A stretch of DNA of 64,000 bases. It comes from Microvirga sesbaniae. GTDB taxonomy: Bacteria > Pseudomonadota > Alphaproteobacteria > Rhizobiales > Beijerinckiaceae. The stretch's first letter is position 1, and each line of letters opens with the position of its first letter. Under the pieces are notes generated by a model. The model was not told where the DNA came from. It saw only the letters and a list, made by a program, of their open reading frames with translations, and ran no database searches. Where the stretch lies: positions 62,001-126,000 of the forward strand of contig NZ_JAMXFJ010000012.1 in assembly GCF_025460805.1 (NCBI RefSeq), in the 5' to 3' direction. The translations under genes and the position numbers were made by a program. Below, one piece after another: positions 7,766 through 16,645 of this stretch.

Positions 7766-8947
7766 TCAGCCGTCTTGTTTAGGCGCGCAAAGCGGCGGCT
7801 TCACCTGGCTCTTCAGAACCTCGACATCGGACGTATTCATGTTCCCCGGAGGCTTGTATCGGCAGACCCAATGCGTTCCCTTATGCTTGACGCCCTGGGC
7901 GTCGGTGATATCGCAGTCCGCGCGACCGCACCCCAACTGGCATGTGTCCTTCCAGACGACCTGCGTGAAATGTCCATTGACATCCTTGCACTCGAAGGTG
8001 AACCCGCCCTTGAACGCGGGATTGTCGAAATCATAGTTCTTGACTTCGCAGTACCAGGTTCTCTCGAAGGCCTCCTTGTCGGATAGGGCGGGCAGTTTGG
8101 GGCTGCCGTTCTCAACGGCCCAAGCGTCCGCCATGTTCTCCCCGTCCGAGCCATGGGTGTCGAGGATGCACTTTCCAGCATATTCCTGGGCCGCCGCCGC
8201 CAATTCATTGGACCAGATGAGCGGTGCCACGCAGTGCTGAGCCCGCCGCGCGTTATGGGCGTCGAGCATGTCTTTCCATTGCGCCGGAACGGGATCCTCC
8301 TTCAGCCGGAGACAGGCCTCCGGGCGCGGCTCCGGGCGCGCGGGAGCCGCCTGGGCGATCGGGCCGCAGATCATTCCGATGGCATCGAGGTACAGGCCGG
8401 CCCGGCCCTTGATTCCGGTGACGGCCTCTCCTTCCGGGCAGAACTGGCCGACGTCGCCGAACAGGCTGGAGGGTGAGCCAACGTTGGTCAGCGAGTATCG
8501 TGCCGTGCTGACCGTGGAGCGGCAGTTGAGGTCCATCATGTGCACGAACTGGTTTCCCGGATGCAGCAAGATCAATGCACCGGTGACGATGTAGCCTGGA
8601 TTGCAGACTTTCTCGCCTGGGCCTCCTCCACCTCCTCCGAATGGCGTTCCCGGCGTTGGCGCACCCGTCATGCCGGCTGCATCCACCGGCGCGCACAGAA
8701 TGGCGAACTGGTCCAGCCATGCCCCCGACCGGTAGCGGGCGCCAACCACGAACTGACCCGCAGGGCAATCGTCGCGAAACGCATTCCCGCCCGAGCTCCC
8801 ACTCGGCGTGAACTCCGTAGCCGCCGACGCAAAGGAGAGCATCGCTGCGAAACAGACGAGTGCAACCTCTGCCAGCCGCGAGAGCCGCTTCCACATGGGT
8901 TGATGACAAGACCGATGAATGGGCCAGCGGGGATTGGTCCTTGGCAT
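7766..8947 (-). CDS. Secreted CAP/SCP-domain protein with N-terminal Cys-rich repeats
   Basis: A 393-residue exported protein. ATG 8947 has AAGGAAGG 8 nt upstream. A hydrophobic export signal lies at about residues 18-43 (LAEVALVCFAAMLSFASA); a shorter start at 8896 would give a classical signal peptide. Residues about 50-200 contain three similar units of the form C-P-(A/E)-G-x-x-V-x-G followed 20-25 residues later by a Cys (CPAGQFVVG, CNPGYIVTG, CPEGEAVTG). The C-terminal half is a CAP/PR-1 domain: DAHNARRAQHC, GENMADAW, GHFTQVVWKDTCQLGCG and WVCRYKPPGN, which keep the usual His and Glu positions. CAP proteins bind lipids or act in envelope and host interactions; the role here is unknown. 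The gene sits alone between the two 95-bp repeats. Confidence 0.87.
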   Translation of the reverse strand: MPRTNPRWPIHRSCHQPMWKRLSRLAEVALVCFAAMLSFASAATEFTPSGSSGGNAFRDDCPAGQFVVGARYRSGAWLDQFAILCAPVDAAGMTGAPTPGTPFGGGGGGPGEKVCNPGYIVTGALILLHPGNQFVHMMDLNCRSTVSTARYSLTNVGSPSSLFGDVGQFCPEGEAVTGIKGRAGLYLDAIGMICGPIAQAAPARPEPRPEACLRLKEDPVPAQWKDMLDAHNARRAQHCVAPLIWSNELAAAAQEYAGKCILDTHGSDGENMADAWAVENGSPKLPALSDKEAFERTWYCEVKNYDFDNPAFKGGFTFECKDVNGHFTQVVWKDTCQLGCGRADCDITDAQGVKHKGTHWVCRYKPPGNMNTSDVEVLKSQVKPPLCAPKQDG

Positions 8948-9149
8948 GGGTGTGCCTTCCTTTGGCAAGAGCACCGACATCAACTCAAGGAGGGTACAGC
9001 CGAGCGTACGCAGAGCGGCCCGGAAACTGGCTGCAGACGGAGAATAGCGTGCAGACTAAAAGTCCAAATGAGCATACCACGCTCGATATTCTTTGAACAT
9101 AGGCTCCAACCGGAGACTTTTTCCGTCCATCGATACCTGTCGGCAGTCG

Positions 9150-9244
9150 AGAGCTGCTTCCCCTCACGTGAAATCATCGCTTGTCTTTGCAAAGCCGCAT
9201 GTTTTGACGGTCAACCGGATCCACTTCACCGGAAAATGCTCTAG
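9150..9244. repeat. 95-bp inverted repeat, right copy
   Basis: Reverse complement of 7497-7591 with six substitutions (about 94% identity). It ends AATGCTCTAG and is followed at once by a different dispersed repeat (GCGCACCGTGCGAGAAAGGG, 9245-9300), a degenerate member of the family seen at 42 kb. Confidence 0.9.
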
Positions 9245-9327
9245 CGCACCGTGCGAGAAAGGGGACCCGGTTTTGCGCAGTCAACGGTGCGCCGCTCAAG
9301 GGCTTGAGCATACGGACTCTGACCCTC

Positions 9328-9724
9328 ACCCCGTCATCACCGGGCTTGTCCCGGTGATCCCGCTTCCGGGAGGCGTTGCGCTCTTCGGATCGGGATGGCC
9401 GGCGAGAGGCCCGGCCATGACGCGAGAGGGTGTCAGACCAGGCGGCCAACATCATCCTCCACATCATCACCGGGCTTGTCCCGGTGATCTCGCTTCTGTG
9501 AGGCGCCGCGCTCTTCCAATCGGGATGGCCGGCACAAGGCCGGCCATGACATGGGGAGGGTGCCAGGAAGGGCGGAGGGTGCCATGACGTGGGGAGGGTG
9601 TCATCACCCGGCCACACCACCCTCGCACGTCATCACCGGGCTTGTCCCGGTGATCCCGATTGTTTGAAGCGCCGCGCCCCAAAAGATCGGGATGGCCGGC
9701 ACAAGGCCGGCCATGACGTGGGAG
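9328..9724. repeat. Paired-hairpin repeats, three copies
   Basis: Copies at about 9330-9423, 9468-9552 and 9628-9721, all with hairpin A first. They lie between the CAP unit and tRNA-Phe, so if the 3510-9971 segment is an island the repeats either came with it or were gained later. Confidence 0.85.
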
Positions 9725-9885
9725 GGTGGCAGTGAGACCGCAGGACGGTCGGCACAAGGCGGGTGATGAGCGGCGCGGCCAGGACGAGCCGCGATGCCAC
9801 GCCGGTGGGAGCAACTCTCGTCGCGCACAGGTTCGAGGGAAAGCTCGAAAGAGACCGTGAGACACCGGCTACGGTTGTGCCCCCA

Positions 9886-9921
9886 GGGCGCAAAACGGAA
9901 AGCGCCCCGAGGGGAGCGCTT
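9886..9921 (-). terminator. Probable intrinsic terminator of tRNA-Phe
   Basis: On the minus strand AAGCGC and GCGCTT pair around a GC-rich TCCCCTCGGG core (9900-9921), then TCCGTTTTGCG follows. It lies 35 bp beyond the tRNA 3' end. The U-tract is weak. Confidence 0.45.
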
Positions 9922-9955
9922 GCGGAAAGCCTTGGAGCTGTCGAACCTTTGAGAA

Positions 9956-10031
9956 TGGTGCCCAGGGGCGGAATCGAACCACCGACACTGCGATTTTCAG
10001 TCGCATGCTCTACCAACTGAGCTACCTGGGC
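9956..10031 (-). tRNA. tRNA-Phe (GAA)
   Basis: A 76-nt cloverleaf read on the minus strand: acceptor GCCCAGG/CCTGGGC, D-arm GCTCAGTTGGTAGAGC, anticodon loop CTGAAAA with GAA, T-arm GGTTCGATTCC, and an encoded CCA. Its last 16 bp are duplicated at 3510-3525. It delivers Phe for UUC/UUU codons. Confidence 0.97.
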
Positions 10032-10157
10032 ATCCGATGCGCGGCGGAGCCGTGCGCGTCGTGGAGGGGTGTATAGTCAGACCGGGGCCGCATGTCCAGC
10101 GCCTCGGACGACAAAATGCCGGGAAATCGTCGCTCGGGCGTCCGCTCAGGCGTCCTC

Positions 10158-10361
10158 TCAGGCGTCCTGCCCGTCCTCGTCCTTGTCGTCCTCCTCGTTC
10201 TCGACCGCCGGGATCGCGTAGGTGCCCGACAGCCAGCGGTTGAGGTCCACGTCGGCGCAGCGCTTCGAGCAGAACGGCCGGACCTCCTCCTGTGCGGGCT
10301 TTCCGCAGATCGGGCATTTGCCGGATGAAGCCAGGGGCTTGTTCTCGTTGGCGGCGTTCAC
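10158..10361 (-). CDS. yacG: DNA gyrase inhibitor / zinc-binding protein YacG
   Basis: A 67-residue YacG-family protein. The four zinc ligands are present as CPICGKP and FCSKRCADVDL, followed by NRWLSGTY and a very acidic tail (NEEDDKDEDGQD). In E. coli YacG binds GyrB and blocks DNA binding by gyrase. There is no ATG in frame; GTG 10361 has AAGGA about 8 nt upstream, and GTG 10367 is the alternative. The gene begins 17 bp after the maf stop codon, so the two are probably cotranscribed, an arrangement common in alphaproteobacteria. Confidence 0.9.
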   Translation of the reverse strand: MNAANENKPLASSGKCPICGKPAQEEVRPFCSKRCADVDLNRWLSGTYAIPAVENEEDDKDEDGQDA

Positions 10362-10378
10362 GGACACGTCCTTTCCAT

Positions 10379-11029
10379 TCAGGCCGCGTCGAGCCAGCCG
10401 AAGCGGACCGGATACCCCTCCCCGTCGAGCAGGGCCGCGGCCTCGTACAGGGGCAGGCCCACCACGTTGGAATAGGAGCCCACCAGCTTGACCACGAAGG
10501 TGCCGGCCAGGCCCTGGATGGCATAGCCGCCCGCCTTGCCGCGCCACTCCCCCGAGGCGAGATAGCGCTCGAACTCGTCCCGGGACAGACGCTTGAAGCG
10601 CACGCGGGTCTCCACCAGGCGCTCGCGGACGGAATCCCGCGGCGTGATCAGGCAGATGGAGGTATAGACCCGGTGGGCGCGCCCGGAGAGCAGCCTCAGG
10701 CAGCCGGCGGCCTCGTCGACGAGCTCCGCCTTGGGCAGGACCCGCTTGCCCACCACCACGACCGTGTCGGCCGACAGGATGTAGGACTCCTTCAGGTCCT
10801 CCCGCGCCCGGGCCACCTTCCGGGCCACCTCGGCCTTCGAGCGGGCGAGGCGCTTGGCCAGCTCCTTGGCGCCCTCGTTCTTCAGGGGCGTCTCGTCCAC
10901 ATCGGCCGGCAGAAGGGCGTCGGGCTCGATGCCGGCCTGCTGCAGGAGGCCGAGCCTGCGCGGCGACGCGGACGCGAGAACGAGCTTCGGACGCCAGCTG
11001 GGATTCGACACCTCGGAAGAAGACGCCAC
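10379..11029 (-). CDS. maf: Maf-family nucleotide pyrophosphatase
   Basis: A house-cleaning phosphatase that hydrolyses non-canonical or modified NTPs to NMPs in the cytoplasm. The substrate-loop motif SASPRR (residues 20-25) and the LSADTVVVV segment with the base Asp are present. The C-terminal GYAIQGLAG and VGLPLYE motifs are typical. GTG 11029, preceded by GGAGAG, gives 216 residues, close to family length. The frame is open to ATG 11104, but the added N-terminus has no family counterpart. Subfamily (YhdE-like dTTPase or YceF-like) cannot be settled by eye. It is followed by yacG. Confidence 0.9.
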   Translation of the reverse strand: MASSSEVSNPSWRPKLVLASASPRRLGLLQQAGIEPDALLPADVDETPLKNEGAKELAKRLARSKAEVARKVARAREDLKESYILSADTVVVVGKRVLPKAELVDEAAGCLRLLSGRAHRVYTSICLITPRDSVRERLVETRVRFKRLSRDEFERYLASGEWRGKAGGYAIQGLAGTFVVKLVGSYSNVVGLPLYEAAALLDGEGYPVRFGWLDAA

Positions 11030-11152
11030 TTTTCTCTCCACGCTCCGGGCCCCTTCGGGCCCCTTCAAGGATTTCGTCAAGGCCATAGCCACGCTGGGGC
11101 ACAAGATGGCACCGGGCGCGGGCGAATCAAGCCGGTCACGCGACCGGGCCGA

Positions 11153-12037
11153 TCACGCGATCGGGGGCGGCTCGGTGCCGGCCGGCGCCGCCTTCGCGTG
11201 CGGGTCGTTCTTCGTCGGGTCGCTCTTGGCCGGGTCGCTCTTGGCATCGAGCCGCTCGAGCTTGCGGTAGCGCACCACGCTGACCGGGATCAGCAGCAGG
11301 AACGCCACCGTGATCAGGCTCAGCATCTCCCAGGGGAAGCTGACCAGGAGGCCGAACGCCGCCACGGACAGGACGAAGATCGGCAGGACCCATTGGCGCG
11401 GCACGTATTTGCCCATGGTCTTGCCCGAATAGGTCGGGATCGTCGACACCATGAGGAACGCGATGCCCACCACGTAGATCAGGATGACCGGGCCGACCGA
11501 CGCGTCCTGGATGGGAATGCCGAGGAAGGACAGGTACAGCGGCAGCAGGGCGCTCATGGCCCCCATGGGGGCCGCCATGCCGACGAAGAAGTTCTTCTTC
11601 CATTCGGGCCGGTTGGGATCGTCGATCATCACGTTGAAGCGGGCCAGCCGAAGCGCCGCCGCGATGGCGAGCACGAGGGAGCCGATCCAGCCGACCCGCC
11701 CGAGCTCGTGCAGGACGAAGCTGTAGAGGATCAGCGCCGGGGTGACGCCGAAGTTCAGGAAGTCGGCCAGGGAGTCGAGCTCGGCGCCGAAGCGGGACGT
11801 CCCCTTCAGCAGGCGGGCGATGCGCCCGTCGACCCCGTCCAGGAAGGCCGCCACGATCACCGCCACCACGGCCTTCTCGTATTGCCCGTCGAAGGCCAGC
11901 CGGATCGCCCACAGCCCCAGGCACAGGGCGATCAAGGTGATGATGTTGGGGGCGATCATCCGGAACGGAACCGGCTTGAACAGGCGCTTGCGCGGCTCGT
12001 TCGGGTCCGGGGCGAAGGGCGGGAAAAGGTCACTCAT
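11153..12037 (-). CDS. pssA: CDP-diacylglycerol--serine O-phosphatidyltransferase
   Basis: A 294-residue integral membrane enzyme that makes phosphatidylserine from CDP-diacylglycerol and serine. The CDP-alcohol phosphotransferase signature is intact around residues 68-93 (DGVDGRIAR, then G-x3-D-x3-D in GAELDSLAD). About eight hydrophobic segments follow. The N-terminal MSDLFPPF region is cytoplasmic. It lies 94 bp downstream of psd, and together they form the phosphatidylethanolamine pathway. The gap between them holds a dispersed repeat. The C-terminal tail is charged and rich in Lys/Asp/Pro (KSDPAKSDP). Its length is typical of the type II bacterial enzyme of Hyphomicrobiales. Confidence 0.95.
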   Translation of the reverse strand: MSDLFPPFAPDPNEPRKRLFKPVPFRMIAPNIITLIALCLGLWAIRLAFDGQYEKAVVAVIVAAFLDGVDGRIARLLKGTSRFGAELDSLADFLNFGVTPALILYSFVLHELGRVGWIGSLVLAIAAALRLARFNVMIDDPNRPEWKKNFFVGMAAPMGAMSALLPLYLSFLGIPIQDASVGPVILIYVVGIAFLMVSTIPTYSGKTMGKYVPRQWVLPIFVLSVAAFGLLVSFPWEMLSLITVAFLLLIPVSVVRYRKLERLDAKSDPAKSDPTKNDPHAKAAPAGTEPPPIA

Positions 12038-12047
12038 GGCAACAACC

Positions 12048-12112
12048 TAGCGCATCGTGCGGAAAAGTGGACCCGGTTTGTCGCAGTCGACGGTGCGCCA
12101 CCAGGACTCCGG
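12048..12112. repeat. Dispersed repeat, GCATCGTGCGGAAAAGTGG family
   Basis: AGCGCATCGTGCGGAAAAGT then GGACCCGGTTTGTCGC and GTCGACGGTGCGCC resemble the copies at 25.4, 42.0 and 46.9 kb. It fills the psd-pssA gap. Confidence 0.7.
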
Positions 12113-12131
12113 CCCGGCGGGCGGAACGGCG

Positions 12132-12833
12132 TCAGCCCACCCGGTACTGGCGCGCGGGCTCGTTGGCGGTCAGGTCGGCCAGCACCGTCTCGCCGGCGAC
12201 CGCCGTCTGGCCGAGGCCCACGAGCACCTGGGCGTCGAGCGGCACGAAGATGTCGAGCCGGGAGCCGAAGCGGATCAGGCCGAAGCGCTCGCCGGTGCTC
12301 AGGTGATCGCCGATCTTCACGAAGGAGACGATGCGCCGCGCCACGAGGCCGGCGATCTGGACCACGCCGATCTTGGTGCCCGCCGTCTCGATCACGAGGG
12401 CGTTGCGCTCGTTGTCCTCGCTCGCCTTGTCGAGCTCGGCGTTGAGGAACAGGCCCGGCGTGTAGAGGATCTGGGCGATGCGGCCGGTCACGGGCGAGCG
12501 GTTCACGTGGCAGTCGAACACGTTCATGAACACCGAGATCCGGGTCATCGGCTCGGCCGGCAGGTCGAGCTCGGCGGGCGGGACCGCCGTGGTGATCAGG
12601 TTCACCCGCCCGTCGGCCGGCGAGACCACGAGCCCTTCGCGGATCGGCGTCACCCGCGGGGGGTCGCGGAAGAAGTAGCAGACCCACACGGTCAGGATCG
12701 CCCCGATCCAGCCCAGGGGCGACCAGAGCCACGCCAGCACGATCGTCGCAAACAGCGCGATCAGGATGAAGGGATAGCCCTCCTTGTGGATCGGCACGAA
12801 GATGCGGCGCATCGATTCCAGGATATCGGTCAT
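12132..12833 (-). CDS. psd: Phosphatidylserine decarboxylase proenzyme (short form)
   Basis: A 233-residue membrane-associated enzyme that decarboxylates phosphatidylserine to phosphatidylethanolamine. The self-cleavage site Gly190-Ser191 lies in [10 protein letters not shown] and would yield the pyruvoyl alpha subunit. VSPADG (catalytic Asp region) and DCHVNR (His109) are present. Two hydrophobic segments at residues 20-55 anchor it. The short architecture matches the archaeal/alphaproteobacterial class rather than the longer E. coli type. It is upstream of pssA and 54 bp downstream of the ABC exporter gene, all on one strand, so an operon is likely. Confidence 0.94.
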   Translation of the reverse strand: MTDILESMRRIFVPIHKEGYPFILIALFATIVLAWLWSPLGWIGAILTVWVCYFFRDPPRVTPIREGLVVSPADGRVNLITTAVPPAELDLPAEPMTRISVFMNVFDCHVNRSPVTGRIAQILYTPGLFLNAELDKASEDNERNALVIETAGTKIGVVQIAGLVARRIVSFVKIGDHLSTGERFGLIRFGSRLDIFVPLDAQVLVGLGQTAVAGETVLADLTANEPARQYRVG

Positions 12834-12887
12834 TCTTTCACAGCCTTGAGAAGGTTTGCCAGGGGATGGCAGGCGGACACGCTCCCG

Positions 12888-14801
12888 TCAACCTGCCACG
12901 CTCTCGGGGCTGCGCTCCTCCGCCTCGGCCCGCTTGAGGGTCTCGCGCGCCTGATCGGCCTCGCGCTGGCGGTTCCACATGGCGGCATAGACCCCGCCAT
13001 GGGCCAGGAGGCTCGCATGATCGCCGCGCTCGACCACCCGGCCCTGATCGAGGACGATGATCTCGTCGGCCCCGATGACTGTGGACAACCGGTGGGCGAT
13101 CACCAGGGTGGTGCGGCCGCGGCTGACCCGGTCGAGGGCGTCCTGGATCTCCTTCTCGGTGAAGGTGTCGAGGGCCGAGGTGGCCTCGTCCAGGACCAGG
13201 ATCGGAGGACTCTTGAGGATCGTGCGGGCGATCGCCACCCGCTGCTTCTCGCCGCCCGAGAGCTTCAGGCCGCGCTCGCCCACCGGGGTGTCGTAGCCCT
13301 CCGGCAGGAGCCCGATGAAGCGGTCGATCTGGGCGAGGCGCGCGGCCTCCCGGACCTCGTCCGGGGTCGCGTCCCAGCGGCCGTACTGGATGTTGTACCC
13401 GATGGTGTCGTTGAACAGCACCGTGTCCTGGGGGACCATGCCGATGACCTTGCGCAGGGAGGCCTGCTGGACCTCCGCGATGTTCTGCCCGTCGATCAGG
13501 ATGCGCCCGCTCGTGGGCTCGTAGAAGCGGAACAGCAGGCGCGAGATCGTCGACTTGCCGGCCCCCGAGGGGCCGACGATGGCCACCGTGTGGCCGGCCG
13601 GCACCTCGAAGCTCACGCCCTTGAGGATCGGGCGCTCGGGGATGTAGGCGAAATGCACGTCCTCGAACCGCACCACGCCCTGCGGCACCTGGAGCGGCCT
13701 GGCGCCGGGCCTGTCCTGGATCTCGGGATTGCGCTCGATGATCGCGAACATGTCGTCGATGTCGATGAGCGCCTGCTTGATCTCCCGGTAGAGCATGCCC
13801 ATGAAGTTCAGGGGAATGTAGAGCTGGACCAGCATGGCGTTGACGAGCACGAAGCTGCCGATGGAGGCCCGCCCGGCCATGATGTCCCGGGCGGCCAGCA
13901 CCATGACGACGGCCATGCCGATGGAGAAGATCACCGCCTGGCCGGCATTGAGCACGGCCAGCGACGTATAGGTCTGGGTCGAGGCCTTCTCGTATCCCGC
14001 CATGGAGCGGTCGTAGCGGGCGGCCTCGCGCTGCTCGGCGCCGAAATACTTCACCGTCTCGTAGTTCAGCAGCGAATCGACCGCCTTGGTGTTCGCGTCC
14101 GTGTCGGAATCGTTCATCTGCTTGCGGATCGAGATCCGCCACTGGGTCGCCTTGTAGGTATAGGCCAGGTAGACGACCACCATGACGAACACGACGGCGG
14201 AATAGAGCCAGTTGAACTCCCAGGCGAGCAGCCCCAGGACCAGGATGAACTCGAGGATCGTCGGCACCAGGGTCAGCACCACGAGGCGCGACAGTTCCTC
14301 GATGCCCTCGCGGCCGCGCTCCAGCACGCGGGTCAGGCCGCCGGTCTTGCGCTCCAGGTGGAAGCGCAGGGACAGGCGGTGCATGTGCTCGAAGGTCTGG
14401 AGCGCCAGGTTGCGGACCGCGTGCATGGCCACCTTGGCGAAGAGGCCGTCGCGCATCTGGGTCAGGACCGCCATGAGGATGCGGGTCAGGCCGTAGATCG
14501 CCGTGAGCAGGATCGGCGCCTTCCAGAGCCAGGAGCCCGCCGTCGCGGCCGCCTCGGCCCCCTGGGCCGGGCCGCCCGTGACCGCCACGAGGGCGTCCGT
14601 GGCCCATTTGAACGCGAAGGGCGTCACCATGGTGACGCCCTTGGCCACCAGGAGGAGCCCGAAGGCCAGGAAGACCCGTCGCTGGAGGTCGGGCCTGCCG
14701 TGAGGCCAGAGATAGGGCCAGAGCTTCGTCCAGGTGGCCGCCAGGCCCGTGGGCTTTGGCGCAGCAGCGCTCGTCGTCGGGACGGCGGTGGAGGGAGGCA
14801 T
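12888..14801 (-). CDS. ATM1-type ABC exporter (membrane-ATPase fusion)
   Basis: A 637-residue half-transporter. A six-helix ABC exporter domain (about residues 40-330) precedes an ATPase domain with Walker A GPSGAGKST (about residue 410), signature LSGGEKQRVAIA (about 511) and Walker B ILVLDEATSALD (about 531), then the H-loop VIAHRLSTV. The NYETVKYFG segment is typical of ATM1/HMT1 relatives, which export glutathione-linked sulfur, Fe-S precursors or metal conjugates. ATG 14801 was chosen because everything before it is translated repeat; the open frame to 15194 is not genuine. It heads the psd-pssA cluster. Substrate not determinable from the sequence. Confidence 0.92.
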   Translation of the reverse strand: MPPSTAVPTTSAAAPKPTGLAATWTKLWPYLWPHGRPDLQRRVFLAFGLLLVAKGVTMVTPFAFKWATDALVAVTGGPAQGAEAAATAGSWLWKAPILLTAIYGLTRILMAVLTQMRDGLFAKVAMHAVRNLALQTFEHMHRLSLRFHLERKTGGLTRVLERGREGIEELSRLVVLTLVPTILEFILVLGLLAWEFNWLYSAVVFVMVVVYLAYTYKATQWRISIRKQMNDSDTDANTKAVDSLLNYETVKYFGAEQREAARYDRSMAGYEKASTQTYTSLAVLNAGQAVIFSIGMAVVMVLAARDIMAGRASIGSFVLVNAMLVQLYIPLNFMGMLYREIKQALIDIDDMFAIIERNPEIQDRPGARPLQVPQGVVRFEDVHFAYIPERPILKGVSFEVPAGHTVAIVGPSGAGKSTISRLLFRFYEPTSGRILIDGQNIAEVQQASLRKVIGMVPQDTVLFNDTIGYNIQYGRWDATPDEVREAARLAQIDRFIGLLPEGYDTPVGERGLKLSGGEKQRVAIARTILKSPPILVLDEATSALDTFTEKEIQDALDRVSRGRTTLVIAHRLSTVIGADEIIVLDQGRVVERGDHASLLAHGGVYAAMWNRQREADQARETLKRAEAEERSPESVAG

Positions 14802-14895
14802 ACGCGAGAATCCGTTCGAGGTGTCGGGTCCCGATATAGGGGATCGGCCGCGCGAATTCACCCCGCGTCGGTCATTGTTCCCCGTTCGGCCCGGG

Positions 14896-15200
14896 ATGGT
14901 CATGACGTGGGGAGGGTGGCAGGACCGGACGATCAACCACCACGTCATCACCGGGCTCGTCCCGGTGATCCCGATCCGGTGAAGCGCGGCGCCCGAAGCA
15001 ATCGGGATGGCCGGCACAAGGCCGGCCATGACGTGTGGAGGGTGGCAGGAGGGGCGGAGGGTGCCATGACGTGGGAAAGGTCGTGCATCCCGATATTCCA
15101 TCCTCCACGTCATCACCGGGCTTGTCCCGATGATCCCGATCCGGCGAAACGCCGCGCCCGAAAAGATCGGGATGGCCGGCACAAGGCCGGCCATGACGTG
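14896..15200. repeat. Paired-hairpin repeats, two copies
   Basis: Copies at about 14940-15033 and 15104-15198 separate the ABC exporter gene from the LysM gene, both on the minus strand. No gene is seen. Confidence 0.85.
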
Positions 15201-15218
15201 GGGAGGGGGCGGCCCGGC

Positions 15219-16568
15219 TCAGTCGCTCTTGGGAGCCTGGTCGCCCGGCAGCACGAAGACCTGGCCGGGATAGATCAGGTCCGGATTGCGGATCTGCTCC
15301 TGGTTCGCCCCGTAGATCACCGTGTAGCGCAGGCCCTTGCCGTAGATCCGCTGGCTGATCCGCCAGAGGTTGTCGCCGCGCGACACGATGGCCGTGTTGA
15401 TGTTGGGGATCACCACCGACCCGACGCTGGCCATCTGGCCGGCCGGCAGGGCGGAGGCCACCTCCCGGGACGACGGGACCGGCGCGCCCGCCGCCGGGGA
15501 CGACCCGGAGGCCGGCGGCTGCGCCGACGCGACCTGGGCCGGCACGTTGAAGCCCACCTCGGCGCGGGAGCGGACCTGTCCCGAGACCGGGTCCACGTCG
15601 TCGAGGCGGATCCGGTAGTCGCCGGGCCTCACGCCGCTCCCGATGGAGAACGACACCTTGCCGTCGCCGCCCGCCCCGCCCGGCGCGATGAGGCTCTCGT
15701 TGAGATAGAGCCGCACGGTCGCCCCGGGGGCGGACTGGCCGGACACGAAGAGCCTCCCCTCCTCGGCCTCCACGGTCACGATCTTGATCTCCGGCCGTGG
15801 GGCCGGCTGGGCCGGCTGGACCGGCGGCGGAGACACCGTCGGGGCGAGGCCCGCCTGCGGCGGCGCGCCCGGCTGGGCGTCGGCCGTCCGGGTGTCGGTT
15901 GCTTTGGCGTCCGCCGACTTGGTGTCCGCCGACTTGACGTCCGCCGTCCTGGTGTCGGGTTTCGGCTCCCCGGCCCCCTTGGCCGGCGGCTCGGGGTTCG
16001 ACAGCACGACGGTGGGCTGGTCGGGAGCCGTCAGGGTCACGAGGGGCCGGGTCCTGGCGTCGGCAATGACCACCGTGACGCTCTGGGCCGAGCGCTGGCG
16101 GGTTCCGTCCGGGGCGATGGATTGCAGCGCCACCTGATGGGAGCCGGGCGGCAGGGGCGGCGGCACGATGGCGAACAGGCCCGAGGCATCGGCCGCCGCG
16201 CGGGCATGGACCTGATCGCCGCGCAGAAGCTCGATCGTCGCCCCGGGGGCGGCGCGGCCGGCGATCACGCTCTCCCCGTCCGGCTCGACCCGCACCAGGT
16301 CGAAGGACGGCACGATGGGCGCGTCCTTGGGCGCGTCCTTGGGCTTGGCCGCGGCGCCCTCGCCGGGAGCGGCCGGGTTGGCGGCCGCCTGCGGGCCCGG
16401 TCCGGCTTCGGCGGGAGCCTGGGCCGTCTGGGCCGGGACGGCGCTCCGGGACGCCTCGGGCGCGCCGGACCAGGACCCGTACAGCACCCCGAGAAGAACT
16501 GCGACAACGGCTGCGGCAGCGGCGCCGAGCAACGCGATTGTACCTTTGATGTCCCTCGGATCCGCCAT
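15219..16568 (-). CDS. Membrane-anchored LysM peptidoglycan-binding protein
   Basis: A 449-residue envelope protein. It starts with a cytoplasmic MADPRDIKG segment, a transmembrane helix (about residues 10-32) and an Ala/Pro-rich linker. Ig-like segments with repeated P-G-x-x-V and G-x-x-x-R patterns follow, interrupted at about 210-240 by tandem pentapeptides of the KSADT/KATDT type. The C-terminus is a LysM domain: VSRGDNLWRISQRIYG then YGANQEQIRNPDLIYPGQVFVLP. LysM binds peptidoglycan GlcNAc. ATG 16568 begins the membrane-anchor segment. It is divergent from the LOG-family gene with only 77 bp between starts. Low-complexity repeats may vary in number between strains. Confidence 0.88.
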   Translation of the reverse strand: MADPRDIKGTIALLGAAAAAVVAVLLGVLYGSWSGAPEASRSAVPAQTAQAPAEAGPGPQAAANPAAPGEGAAAKPKDAPKDAPIVPSFDLVRVEPDGESVIAGRAAPGATIELLRGDQVHARAAADASGLFAIVPPPLPPGSHQVALQSIAPDGTRQRSAQSVTVVIADARTRPLVTLTAPDQPTVVLSNPEPPAKGAGEPKPDTRTADVKSADTKSADAKATDTRTADAQPGAPPQAGLAPTVSPPPVQPAQPAPRPEIKIVTVEAEEGRLFVSGQSAPGATVRLYLNESLIAPGGAGGDGKVSFSIGSGVRPGDYRIRLDDVDPVSGQVRSRAEVGFNVPAQVASAQPPASGSSPAAGAPVPSSREVASALPAGQMASVGSVVIPNINTAIVSRGDNLWRISQRIYGKGLRYTVIYGANQEQIRNPDLIYPGQVFVLPGDQAPKSD

Positions 16569-16645
16569 GGTGTTTCTCGAACGCGGCACTTTCGTGCATT
16601 TAAACCGTTTATCTTTCAAAAGGCTACGGCCATAAAGGACAATTA

